DNA from: Nesterenkonia sp. Act20
Lineage (GTDB): Bacteria > Actinomycetota > Actinomycetes > Actinomycetales > Micrococcaceae
NCBI RefSeq assembly: GCF_019173455.1
Contig: NZ_JADPQH010000002.1
Span: forward strand, 449,490 to 513,489
DNA: 64,000 nt
Direction: 5' to 3'
This document shows, one piece after another, positions 25,162-33,159 of the stretch (the stretch's first letter is position 1; each line of letters begins with the position of its first letter). The notes under the pieces were generated by a model. That model worked only from the letters and a program-made list of their open reading frames with translations, did no database searches and was not told the origin of the DNA. The position numbers and the translations under genes are program-made.

Positions 25162-26370
25162 ATGCGCCGAGCAACGCCCGGAGCGGGACTGTTGACGGTC
25201 CTGCTCGGCGCCGTGGGCGTCGGCCCGCTGCTGCTCTATGGCCTCAGCGCCACCAGTGAAGAGATCATCACCGATCTGGGCATCAACGAGGCGCAGTTCG
25301 GCCTGCTGGCCACCACCTGTTTCGCCTGCGCCGCGCTCGGCAACGCAACCCTGGGCCGTCTAGCGGATCGCCATTCCGACCTCGGCCTGATGACCGCCGT
25401 CTTCCTGATGTCCACGCTCGCGCTGGTCCTCGCCGGCGTACCGGGCGGCTACCTGGTCCTCATCATCGCCGCTGGACTCTCCGGCTTCGCCCAGTCCTTC
25501 CCCAACGGTGTGACGAACCGGGTCCTGCTCGAGCGTGTTCCCGCGCAGAAACGCATCGGCTGGGTGGGCATCAAACAGTCCGGGGTCCAGGTCAGCCAGC
25601 TGGTGGCCAGCCTGACCTTTCCGCTGCTGGCCCTGCTCATCGGCTGGCGCGGCACTGCGCTGCTGGCCACGCTTCTCCCGCTGGGGCTCCTGGTGCTGAC
25701 CTGGCGCACGCTGCGCGCCGTGCCGCTGCTTCATGACACCCGTGTCACCCCCGAGGAGACCGGCCCCTCCCCTGCCACGGCGGCCGCGACGCTGCGGCCC
25801 GGACATTCGGCCGCAGTGTGGGCCCTGGCCGCCTTCGGCTGCCTCAACGGGATCGGCGTCCAGGCGACGAACGTCTACCTGCCGCTCTTCGCCGTGCGCG
25901 AGCTGGATTTCTCCCTGGTGCTCGGCGGGGCCACGGCCGCGGTCGCCGGTGTGGTGGGAGTGACCGCCCGCGTGGGCTGGGCGCGGGTGATGGCGCGCGG
26001 CACCTCGGGCCCGGTGCTGCTCCTCGCCCTGGCACTGACCGCGCTGTCCGGCGTCGTCGCCTTCCTGAGCGCGCAGGCCACCGGTTGGGCTCCGCTGCTC
26101 TGGACGGCGGTGGTCCTGCATGGCGCCTCGGCACTGGGCGTCTCGGTGGTGCTGATGAGCGTGCTGCTGCGCAGCATCCCTTCGGCCTCGATGGCCTCCT
26201 CCAGCGGTGTCGTCACGGCCGGGATGTTCACCGGCTTCGCCATCGGCCCGCTCATGATGGGGATCATCGTCAGCTCGCCGGGCGGGTTCACGGTGGGCTG
26301 GATCGCCGTCGGCCTGGTGTACGTCCTGTGTACCGTGTTGGCCGCAGTGCTGATCCGCCGCCGTCGCTAG
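25162..26370 (+). CDS. MFS transporter
   Basis: 402 residues, 12 predicted transmembrane helices. ATG at 25162 follows GGAGGTGG; in-frame sequence further upstream runs through the tRNA and is not coding. MFS motif A-like GRLADRHSDLGL between TM2 and TM3, and a central loop rich in Pro/Ala before TM7. Similar to the aromatic-acid or cyanate permease-like groups; substrate unknown. Alone downstream of tRNA-Ser. Confidence 0.82.
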   Translation: MRRATPGAGLLTVLLGAVGVGPLLLYGLSATSEEIITDLGINEAQFGLLATTCFACAALGNATLGRLADRHSDLGLMTAVFLMSTLALVLAGVPGGYLVLIIAAGLSGFAQSFPNGVTNRVLLERVPAQKRIGWVGIKQSGVQVSQLVASLTFPLLALLIGWRGTALLATLLPLGLLVLTWRTLRAVPLLHDTRVTPEETGPSPATAAATLRPGHSAAVWALAAFGCLNGIGVQATNVYLPLFAVRELDFSLVLGGATAAVAGVVGVTARVGWARVMARGTSGPVLLLALALTALSGVVAFLSAQATGWAPLLWTAVVLHGASALGVSVVLMSVLLRSIPSASMASSSGVVTAGMFTGFAIGPLMMGIIVSSPGGFTVGWIAVGLVYVLCTVLAAVLIRRRR

Positions 26371-26404
26371 AGTGAATCGGACCAACGCTTCGAGGAGGTA
26401 ACCG

Positions 26405-26728
26405 ATGACTGACCGCACTCCCCCGCAGGACGTGCAGAAGGCCGCCCAGCGTGCGCTGGCCTGGATCGATGAGGGCAAGGCCGGCAAGGGCTTCACCGAC
26501 ACCGGCCGTCACCGCGCCCAGCAGCTCGCCGAGGGCGCCTCGGTCCCGCTGGAGGACATCCACAAGATGCGCCAGTACTTCGCGCGCCACGCAGTGGACC
26601 GGGACACCGAAGGATTTCTGCAGGGCCAGGACGGCTTCCCCACTCCGGGGCGCGTCGCCTGGGACGCGTGGGGCGGGGACCCCGGTCGCACCTGGGCAAA
26701 TCGAGAGAAGTTCGACGACGACGCGTGA
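26405..26728 (+). CDS. Conserved hypothetical protein
   Basis: 107 residues behind an excellent CGAGGAGG site, 34 bases after the MFS stop. Helix-rich (QKAAQRALAWIDEGKAGKGFT) with a C-terminal GDPGRTWANREKFDD stretch and no membrane segment. No known domain recognised. Probably co-transcribed with the next gene. Confidence 0.7.
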   Translation: MTDRTPPQDVQKAAQRALAWIDEGKAGKGFTDTGRHRAQQLAEGASVPLEDIHKMRQYFARHAVDRDTEGFLQGQDGFPTPGRVAWDAWGGDPGRTWANREKFDDDA

Positions 26729-26776
26729 TCAGCACCGCAGCGCAGCTCACCGATCCGAGGAAAGCAGGCACCAGAC

Positions 26777-26980
26777 ATGGCATTCAGCACAGGTGACAAG
26801 GTCTCCTGGAACACGCCGCAGGGGAAGACCCACGGCACGGTCAAGAGCAGACACACCAAGGACCTCGAGTTCGCCGATCAGACGTTCCGCGCCTCCACCG
26901 ATGACCCGGTGTACCTGGTGGAATCTGAGAAGACCGGGGCCGAGGCCGTCCACCACGAGAAGGCCCTCTCGAAACGCTGA
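26777..26980 (+). CDS. DUF2945 (hypervirulence-associated TUDOR-like) protein
   Basis: 67 residues entirely made up of the DUF2945/HVA1 domain: FSTGDKVSWNTPQGKTHGTVKS, with the conserved Trp and Gly, and EFADQTFRASTDDPVYLVESEK. Small TUDOR-like beta barrel of unknown molecular role, cytosolic. Confidence 0.85.
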   Translation: MAFSTGDKVSWNTPQGKTHGTVKSRHTKDLEFADQTFRASTDDPVYLVESEKTGAEAVHHEKALSKR

Positions 26981-27013
26981 TCCTCAGACGGGGCGGTTCC
27001 GATGAGGGACGCT

Positions 27014-28486
27014 TCAGCTGGGGTCCGCGGAGGTCTGCGCGGGGGTGGACCGTGACGGAGAGCGGACGAAGAACGCTCCGACGACGGCGGCCAGGGAGAT
27101 GATCGCTGCAGTCATGAAGGCCGACTGAGCGCCAGCCGCCTGCGCCGCGATCTCACTCACCGTCCCGGGCTGATCGGCTGCCACCGAAGACATCGTGGTG
27201 ATCAGCACCGCGACGCCGGCCGCGCCGGCCACCTGCTGGAGGGTGTTCAGCACAGCCGAGCCGTGGGAGTAGAGATTCGGCCGCAGGGAGCTCAGCGAGG
27301 CGGAGAACAGTGGGGTGAAGGACATCGCCAGGCCGATGGACATCGCCACCTGGATCACGGCGAGGACCACGACGGAGGTGTCCTGTCCGACGGTGCTGTA
27401 GGACCAGAGTCCGGCGGAGACCAGCAGGGTTCCCGGAATGAGCAGCGGACGCGGACCCCGGGCGTCATAGATGGCACCGACCACAGGACCCAGGAGGCCC
27501 ATGATGATGGAGCCGGGGAGGATGATGAGCCCGGACTGGGTGGCGGAGAGTCCGGCGACGTTCTGCAGATAAAGCGGCAGCAGGGTGAGGCTTCCGAACA
27601 TCGCCAGGGCGACGATCGACATGACCGCCACGGACATCGTGAAGTTCAGCGAGCGGAAGACCCGGAGGTCCAGCAGCGCCTGCTCACTGCGCTGGAGGCG
27701 CAGCTGGCGCCAGACGAAGAGCGTGAGCAGGATCGCGGCGCCGGCCAGCAGCAGCGACGCCCCTGCCGCGGACAGTGCGGACTCGCCGCCGTGGGCGCTG
27801 CCGAACTGACTCAGTGCAAAGACCGCTCCGCCGAAGCCCAGGGCGGAGAGAACGATCGAGGCCACGTCGATCCGACGAGGCTGTGACTCGCCGAGGTTCA
27901 GCATCCACCGTGCCCCGATCAGCAGGGCGATCACGGCGATCGGAAGAATCAGGCCGAAGATCCAGCGCCAGGACAGCGAATCTAGGATGAGACCCGAGAC
28001 GGTGGGACCGATGGCGGGCGCGAGGGCCATCACGATGCCCGCACGGCCCATGATCCGACCTCGGGAGTGCTCCGGGACGACGTTCATCACCGTGGTCATC
28101 AGCAGCGGCATCATGATCGCCGTTCCTGATGCCTGGATGATCCGACCCAGAAGCAGCACCGCGAATCCCGGGGCGATCAGGCAGATCAGCGTGCCCACGG
28201 TGAACAGGGTCATCGCGGTCAGGTAGACCCCGCGGGTGCTGAAGCGCTGGATCACCAGACCCGTCACGGGGATGACCACGGCCATCGTCAGCATGAAGGC
28301 GCTGGTCAGCCACTGGCCGAGCGAGGGAGCAATGCCGAGCTCGACGTTCAGATGGGGAATCGCGATGCCCATGGTGGTCTCGTTGAGGATCGCAACGAAG
28401 GCGGAGAGCAGCAGCAGCCAGATGACTCGCATCCCCCGTGGATCGATCGTTTCTGGCCGCGTTTCTGGCGCTGTGCTGACGGACAC
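27014..28486 (-). CDS. DHA2-type MFS drug efflux transporter
   Basis: 490 residues, 14 predicted transmembrane segments. GTG at 28486 has AAGGAG seven bases upstream. Motif ETTMGIAIPHLNVELG in TM1 and LLGRIIQASGTAIMMPLLMT (motif C-like) fit the EmrB/QacA group; proton-driven export of drugs or toxic compounds is expected. Divergent from a TetR regulator with a palindromic operator between them, so it is probably its target. Confidence 0.88.
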   Translation of the reverse strand: MSVSTAPETRPETIDPRGMRVIWLLLLSAFVAILNETTMGIAIPHLNVELGIAPSLGQWLTSAFMLTMAVVIPVTGLVIQRFSTRGVYLTAMTLFTVGTLICLIAPGFAVLLLGRIIQASGTAIMMPLLMTTVMNVVPEHSRGRIMGRAGIVMALAPAIGPTVSGLILDSLSWRWIFGLILPIAVIALLIGARWMLNLGESQPRRIDVASIVLSALGFGGAVFALSQFGSAHGGESALSAAGASLLLAGAAILLTLFVWRQLRLQRSEQALLDLRVFRSLNFTMSVAVMSIVALAMFGSLTLLPLYLQNVAGLSATQSGLIILPGSIIMGLLGPVVGAIYDARGPRPLLIPGTLLVSAGLWSYSTVGQDTSVVVLAVIQVAMSIGLAMSFTPLFSASLSSLRPNLYSHGSAVLNTLQQVAGAAGVAVLITTMSSVAADQPGTVSEIAAQAAGAQSAFMTAAIISLAAVVGAFFVRSPSRSTPAQTSADPS

Positions 28487-28570
28487 TGGAGAACTCCTTG
28501 AATGAAAACCACGTTTCGAAGACTGGTGGGATCGCGAACGACCCCTCGCGACGACACTATATGACTAATG

Positions 28571-28585
28571 TGGCAGAGTCTGCCA
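28571..28585. promoter_or_regulatory. TetR operator, 15-bp palindrome
   Basis: TGGCAGA-G-TCTGCCA, exact inverted repeat, between the divergent efflux and TetR genes. It covers the -35 position for the tetR promoter, which fits autoregulation. Confidence 0.75.
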
Positions 28586-28596
28586 GATTCGATAGT

Positions 28597-28602
28597 TAGA
28601 CT
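28597..28602 (+). promoter_or_regulatory. -10 element of leaderless tetR gene
   Basis: TAGACT ends six bases before the ATG at 28609, no Shine-Dalgarno; the operator lies just upstream. Confidence 0.65.
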
Positions 28603-28608
28603 GGACAC

Positions 28609-29214
28609 ATGGACGAATCGATCGGCATCAGGGAACGCACCCGAGGCGCGATGCGCGGGGAGCTGGCCGACGTCGCACTGCGCCTGTTCGAGGAACGCGG
28701 TTACGACGAGACGCCGGTGGATGACATCGCCACCGCTGCAGGGATCTCTCCGCGGACCTTCTACCGCTACTTCGGCACCAAAGAGGACGTCCTCTTCGGG
28801 GACCTGCCGCCCACCAGCGTCGACCTGCCCGAGCTCCTTACCGAGCACCTCACCCGGCTAGGCCCCTGGGAGGCGCTGCATCAGACGCTGCGCAACGTCT
28901 CTGAGCAGGTGCAGACGCAGCGCGACCGGTGGTCGCGCCTGCTGCGGGTGGTGAACACCAGCGACAGCCTGCGTGCCGGGCACCTGGAACAGCAGATGAA
29001 CCTCGCACAGTCCCTGGTTCCGGTGCTCGCACCACAGCTGGGGGAGCCTGCCGCCTGGAGCACGCTGCGCGCACGGGTCCTCGTCCATACCGCGCTCACC
29101 TGTTTCGACACCGCGTTCTCCCACTGGGCAGTACACGAGTCCGACGTGGAGATTGTCGACGCTGTGGACATTGCGTTCACCACCTTTTCAGAGTCCGCTT
29201 CACAGGCGCCCTGA
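28609..29214 (+). CDS. TetR/AcrR family regulator of the divergent efflux gene
   Basis: 201 residues. N-terminal helix-turn-helix: VALRLFEERGYDETPVDDIA and AGISPRTFYRYFGTKEDVL (about 22-62). The C-terminal ligand domain is of the AcrR C-terminal type with no known binding site visible. A likely repressor of the DHA2 pump at 27014-28486, binding TGGCAGAGTCTGCCA; also of itself. Confidence 0.92.
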   Translation: MDESIGIRERTRGAMRGELADVALRLFEERGYDETPVDDIATAAGISPRTFYRYFGTKEDVLFGDLPPTSVDLPELLTEHLTRLGPWEALHQTLRNVSEQVQTQRDRWSRLLRVVNTSDSLRAGHLEQQMNLAQSLVPVLAPQLGEPAAWSTLRARVLVHTALTCFDTAFSHWAVHESDVEIVDAVDIAFTTFSESASQAP

Positions 29215-29242
29215 GGGAAGAGAGCCGAAGCGTGACGCCCGT

Positions 29243-29920
29243 TCAGGTGGGCAGCTGGAGCTTCTCCGCAAGCTCGACCAGATCCGCGGCTTCGACATCT
29301 GGGGCGGCGAAGTAGGACGGGTATGAGGCCCGCCGGCGATTGATCCAGGCAGTGCGCAGACCTGCGGCGTGTGCACCGTGGATGTCCCAGGGGTGAACCG
29401 CCACCAGCATCAGCTGTTCGACGGGCCGGTCGAGGCTCTGCGCGGCGTAGTCGTAGGCCTCGCGCGCGGGCTTCCACCGCAGCGCCTCTTCGACGCTGAG
29501 CAGCGCAGAGAACTCGTCCCGCACTCCCGACCTGCGCAGCAGCGAATCGGCCACCGAGGTGGCCCCGTTGCTCAGAGTCACGAGCTGAGCGAGGCGCCCC
29601 AGGGCACGGATTCCCGGGGCTGCGTCGGCATGCATCTGGAGATTCGTGAAGGCCTGGAGAATCGTCTCCACGGACTGCTCCGGTGATCTCGTCTCGGAGT
29701 ATTCAGCGTGCAGCCGGCGCAGGCCGTCTGCAGCCAGGTCGGCGAAGACCGGGTTCTGCCCCGTGGCGGTGAGGGCAAACCCGTCGCGCAGAAGCTCAGC
29801 GAACCACGGCCGGACGAGCGAGGAGGGCATGCCGCTCTCCTCGAACGCACCGGCGAGGGTGGTCATGTCAGAGAGGGTCTCGTTCACATCGAAGATGATG
29901 ACAGCGGGTGTGGAGCTCAT
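29243..29920 (-). CDS. Haloacid dehalogenase, type II (HAD superfamily)
   Basis: 225 residues. Nucleophile Asp in IIFDVNETLSD (8-18); motif II TLSNGATS; Lys in KPAREAYDYAAQ; acidic motif in AVHPWDIHGAHAAGL with the HPWD tryptophan typical of type II L-2-haloacid dehalogenases. Cytosolic hydrolase; the physiological substrate may be a haloacid or another acid. ATG at 29920 with AGGA nine bases before. Confidence 0.85.
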   Translation of the reverse strand: MSSTPAVIIFDVNETLSDMTTLAGAFEESGMPSSLVRPWFAELLRDGFALTATGQNPVFADLAADGLRRLHAEYSETRSPEQSVETILQAFTNLQMHADAAPGIRALGRLAQLVTLSNGATSVADSLLRRSGVRDEFSALLSVEEALRWKPAREAYDYAAQSLDRPVEQLMLVAVHPWDIHGAHAAGLRTAWINRRRASYPSYFAAPDVEAADLVELAEKLQLPT

Positions 29921-29966
29921 CGAGTCAGTCCTCGCTTCTGTGCTGGTCTGGTCCTTGGTGCTCAGA

Positions 29967-30773
29967 CTACGTCTGGCACGAGGGACAGAAATAGATCACG
30001 CGATCGGGCACTGCGGCTTGGCGCAGCTCCGCTTCTCCAAGCTCCCCGCGGCGCAGCCGCGTGCCACAGCGCATACAGGGTTTGCCTCCACGCCCATAGA
30101 CCCAGTACGGCGGGCCCGCTGTTGGATTGCCGGTGGTGCACCGTCTGGTCCGCAGCCTGTTGACCTGGAGCAACTTCTCCGAGAGTTGGATGACTCGATC
30201 GAGATCAGGCACCTCGGCCACGGAGCGACTGGGCAGGACCCCGGCAAGGAAACAGATCTCGCTGCGGAAGACATTGCCCACTCCGGCGAGATTCCGCTGA
30301 TCGAGCAGTGCCACTCCAATGCTGCGCTGCGGAGCGGCGAGCAACCGGCGTGTGGCTTCCGCGGAGTCCCAATCGGGTCCGAGCAGATCGGGTCCCAGGT
30401 GCGCGAGCTTCTCTTCCTCCTCGGCCGGAGACAGGACATGCAGCTCGCCGAGGGAGAACCCCACGGCCTCATTCTCCGCCGTGCGCAGCACGCAGCGCGC
30501 GGTATGCGCCGGGCGTCTCCATTGGACTCGACCGCCGGCCTCACGGGCGTAGACATGCCAGGTGCCTTCCATCTTCAGATGGGACTGCACCGTCAAATCA
30601 CCGAGCTGCATGAGCAGGTGCTTGCCTCGGGCGATCACCCGTTCGACGACGCGACCGGAGAGATCCACCGTGGCATAGGCCGGCACCCGGAAGTCGCTGC
30701 TGGTGAGCTCTCTAGCCCCCAGCGCAGCGTGAAGCACGGCGGCTTGGCGGAATACGGTGTCTCCTTCGGGCAC
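29967..30773 (-). CDS. Fpg/Nei family DNA glycosylase, Nei2-like
   Basis: 268 residues, a base-excision repair glycosylase/AP lyase for oxidised pyrimidines. Pro-2 (after Met) and Glu-3 in PEGDTV are catalytic; ARGKHLLMQ carries the conserved Lys; H2TH near ALLDQRNLAGVGNVFRSE; C-terminal zinc finger PCMRCGT...YFCPSCQ. PEGDTV rather than PELPEV places it with Nei/MutM2, not formamidopyrimidine glycosylase. GTG at 30773 lies one base after the stop of the upstream nuclease-like gene, suggesting co-transcription. Confidence 0.88.
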   Translation of the reverse strand: MPEGDTVFRQAAVLHAALGARELTSSDFRVPAYATVDLSGRVVERVIARGKHLLMQLGDLTVQSHLKMEGTWHVYAREAGGRVQWRRPAHTARCVLRTAENEAVGFSLGELHVLSPAEEEEKLAHLGPDLLGPDWDSAEATRRLLAAPQRSIGVALLDQRNLAGVGNVFRSEICFLAGVLPSRSVAEVPDLDRVIQLSEKLLQVNRLRTRRCTTGNPTAGPPYWVYGRGGKPCMRCGTRLRRGELGEAELRQAAVPDRVIYFCPSCQT

Positions 30774-30774
30774 G

Positions 30775-32136
30775 TCAGCTCTCTGTCAGTGACTCTGTGG
30801 GCTGCGTAGCGGGTTCACTGGAGTCCATGGAGGAGAGATCGGTCGACGTGTATTGGTCGTCGACCTTCCGCTCCTCGGGCTGGGACCGAAGTTTGGGAGC
30901 GGGAGGATTCCAGGGTTTCAATCTCTGAAGCACACGACCGTAGAAGTCGTCGACGGAATTGCTCACCGAATCGATGAAGGAAGACTTGGCGCGGGTGGAT
31001 CTGGCCACGCCGAGGGGGTAGATATGTGTCACCTTGAAACGGCTGATCTCCCAGTCCGAATCTGGAGCCAATGCCTTCTCGTCACTGCGCGCTTCACTCA
31101 GCGGGACCGCCACCTTGCGTCCGCGTCCACTCGCTTCGATGACAACGTCTTGAAGGTCGTCGGAGAGCTGCCGAAGCAGCCAGCGCGCGCGGGTCTCGCT
31201 TCTCGCGTGGCCAGAGGCGGGGACCGTGACAGAGACATGAATCTGTTGACCCCGCAGATCGCATCGAACCTCAAGGTCTGCCACGGTGTCCGGGATCCGG
31301 ATCTTTGCGGCGAGGACGCTGTCAGCGACCAGCTCGTCCACGAGTTCGGCCGTGCGTTCCTTGGGGTTCTGGATCTGCCGACGAGGGAGCTGGGGAAAGA
31401 CTTCGGTACCCAGCTTCTGTCCGAGCCTGAGACAGGTATACCGGACCAAAGCATCGAATTTGGCCGCTACGTCGAGGACATCCGGGTCGGCTTTTCTCAA
31501 GACACCCTTGCGCGCATCCTCACGAACCTTGGTCCATGAGGCGCCCATATCTGTGAACGCCAACGCTCCGGAGTTCTGGTGTTCCAGGTACCGAATAAGC
31601 TCTCCCAGGATCCACGCTTGATCGGGATCCTCGACGCCGTGAACTTCCTTCTGCATCAAGGCCGTCGAGACGATCCGCACCCAGGAAAAGTGATACACGG
31701 GGACATGCTTGACCTTGCGCTTATCCAAGGTCAACGGATGAGCCCCCACGACCGGTGGGATCTCGTTGGAGATCGTGATGACCGCATCGTAGGAATTCTC
31801 TTTGGCAATATCAAGGTAATTCTCGACCTGCTCGACCTCCAAGGTGTTCACCGAGGTCTTGACCTCGACCAGCGCGGTCCACTCTTTCTTCCCCCGCACC
31901 ACCCGAATCACACCATCCGGACGAAGCGACTTCTTGCCGAGTTCGAATGGCACTTCAACGTATGTCTCGATGCGGCCCGCGGGAGCTCCACAGGGTTTGA
32001 GCAATGCTTTACCAAACTCATCCACCGCACCAATGACTGCCAGAAGGGCGGACGTCGCGCGACGCTCTTGCTCAATCGGGCTGCCTATTCCAGATGTCGG
32101 GATCAGGCGAGCTTCGTGCCATGTCTCAAGAACCAT
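30775..32136 (-). CDS. PD-(D/E)XK nuclease-like protein of unknown role
   Basis: 453 residues. Pro73-Asp74 (RPDGVIRVV) followed at 17 residues by Glu91-Val-Lys93 (ALVEVKTSVN) match the PD-(D/E)XK active site, with a conserved IEQERRATSALLA helix before it. The middle and C-terminal halves have no family recognised; the Ser/Thr-rich tail (SSMDSSEPATQPTESLTES) looks disordered. Composition is noticeably AT-richer than the flanking genes, suggesting recent acquisition. It precedes the Nei gene in the same direction. It could be a defence or DNA-repair nuclease; no methylase or helicase partner is near. Confidence 0.7.
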   Translation of the reverse strand: MVLETWHEARLIPTSGIGSPIEQERRATSALLAVIGAVDEFGKALLKPCGAPAGRIETYVEVPFELGKKSLRPDGVIRVVRGKKEWTALVEVKTSVNTLEVEQVENYLDIAKENSYDAVITISNEIPPVVGAHPLTLDKRKVKHVPVYHFSWVRIVSTALMQKEVHGVEDPDQAWILGELIRYLEHQNSGALAFTDMGASWTKVREDARKGVLRKADPDVLDVAAKFDALVRYTCLRLGQKLGTEVFPQLPRRQIQNPKERTAELVDELVADSVLAAKIRIPDTVADLEVRCDLRGQQIHVSVTVPASGHARSETRARWLLRQLSDDLQDVVIEASGRGRKVAVPLSEARSDEKALAPDSDWEISRFKVTHIYPLGVARSTRAKSSFIDSVSNSVDDFYGRVLQRLKPWNPPAPKLRSQPEERKVDDQYTSTDLSSMDSSEPATQPTESLTES

Positions 32137-32216
32137 TCGAATACCCCTTCATCAACGAGAATTCACTCGAGCTTATAGGGATTCACGTCACAAAAGGGGG
32201 ATTATGCGTGCAGACC

Positions 32217-33092
32217 TCAGGTCTGGTTCTTGAAGACCACGAGGAACTTGCGTGCTTCCTCTTTGGTCAGCGGGGAGTGGGCGGAGAGCAGTTCGGCCGC
32301 CTCGTCCACCAGATCATCACGAAGCAGGGCGTAGAGCTGGTCGTGGACCCAGGGCTCAAGATCATCGTGGGAGAGGGTGATCTTCTCCTCCCCGCGCTGG
32401 ACCTCGAGGTGGAATCCGGCCATCTCTTCTTCCTCGGAGCCCCAGTCCTCGGGGATGGTGAGCTCGTCCTCGGGGTTGAATCCGGACTCGGCCATCAGCC
32501 GACGGGCCCGCTCGTCCACGTCCTGCGGGGTTTCTCCCGGGGTGCGCGGCTCGCCGCCGGGGATGTCAGGAATCTGCTGGCTGTTCTCGCCGAGGATCTC
32601 GCCGGTCTGCGGATCGGCCTCACCGATGGGCTTGCTCGGGTCGCTGTCGTCGGCATCTGCGTCGTCGCGGACCCCGTCGATCACGTCTTCGACCAGTTCG
32701 CCGTCGAGGACCTCATCGTTGTTATCGGCCGAGTCCTGCGTATTCAGTGGACTGGAGACCGCACCGTCGCCCAGTTCCTCCTCAGCCCGGATCTCGGAGG
32801 GCGACTGCTGTGGAAAGGCATGCAGCGCCTGGACCGCGATGATGCAGTCCTTGATGTTCGCACCGGTGGACTGTTTGAAGACGGCGAGCGCGCGGCGCCC
32901 GTCCTCCGCCCCGATGGCGCGATACACCTGGCGGTGCTGCTCATCGTTGAGCGCGAGCGCCGCCTTCCGGGCGTTCTCCGGCGTCACACCCTCTTTGATG
33001 CCCTCGTTGAGCTTCTGCGCCTGCCGCTGCATGAGCATGCGGATTCCCAGGAACAACAAGACGCCTACTGCAAGTACCACAAGTATTTCCAC
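32217..33092 (-). CDS. Single-pass membrane protein with acidic cytosolic region
   Basis: 291 residues: one N-terminal transmembrane helix (ILVVLAVGVLLFLGIRMLM) without a cleavage site, then a helical region (GVTPENARKAALALNDEQ) and an acidic low-complexity linker (about 105-180), ending in a conserved helical part (ALLRDDLVDEAAELLSAHSPLTKEE). GTG at 33092, with TAGACT six bases upstream and no Shine-Dalgarno: leaderless. Not a known family; resembles other actinobacterial single-gene ORFs next to phosphomannomutase. Confidence 0.65.
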   Translation of the reverse strand: MEILVVLAVGVLLFLGIRMLMQRQAQKLNEGIKEGVTPENARKAALALNDEQHRQVYRAIGAEDGRRALAVFKQSTGANIKDCIIAVQALHAFPQQSPSEIRAEEELGDGAVSSPLNTQDSADNNDEVLDGELVEDVIDGVRDDADADDSDPSKPIGEADPQTGEILGENSQQIPDIPGGEPRTPGETPQDVDERARRLMAESGFNPEDELTIPEDWGSEEEEMAGFHLEVQRGEEKITLSHDDLEPWVHDQLYALLRDDLVDEAAELLSAHSPLTKEEARKFLVVFKNQT

Positions 33093-33098
33093 AGGGTC

Positions 33099-33104
33099 AG
33101 TCTA
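33099..33104 (-). promoter_or_regulatory. -10 element of leaderless membrane-protein gene
   Basis: TAGACT on the minus strand, six bases before the GTG at 33092. Confidence 0.6.
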
Positions 33105-33146
33105 CGTCTGTCTACCTGTGCGCGGGCTAGATGAATTGCGCTCCCG

Positions 33147-33152
33147 TACGAT
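33147..33152 (+). promoter_or_regulatory. -10 element of leaderless phosphomannomutase gene
   Basis: TACGAT, seven bases before the GTG at 33160. Confidence 0.6.
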
Positions 33153-33159
33153 ATTGCCC

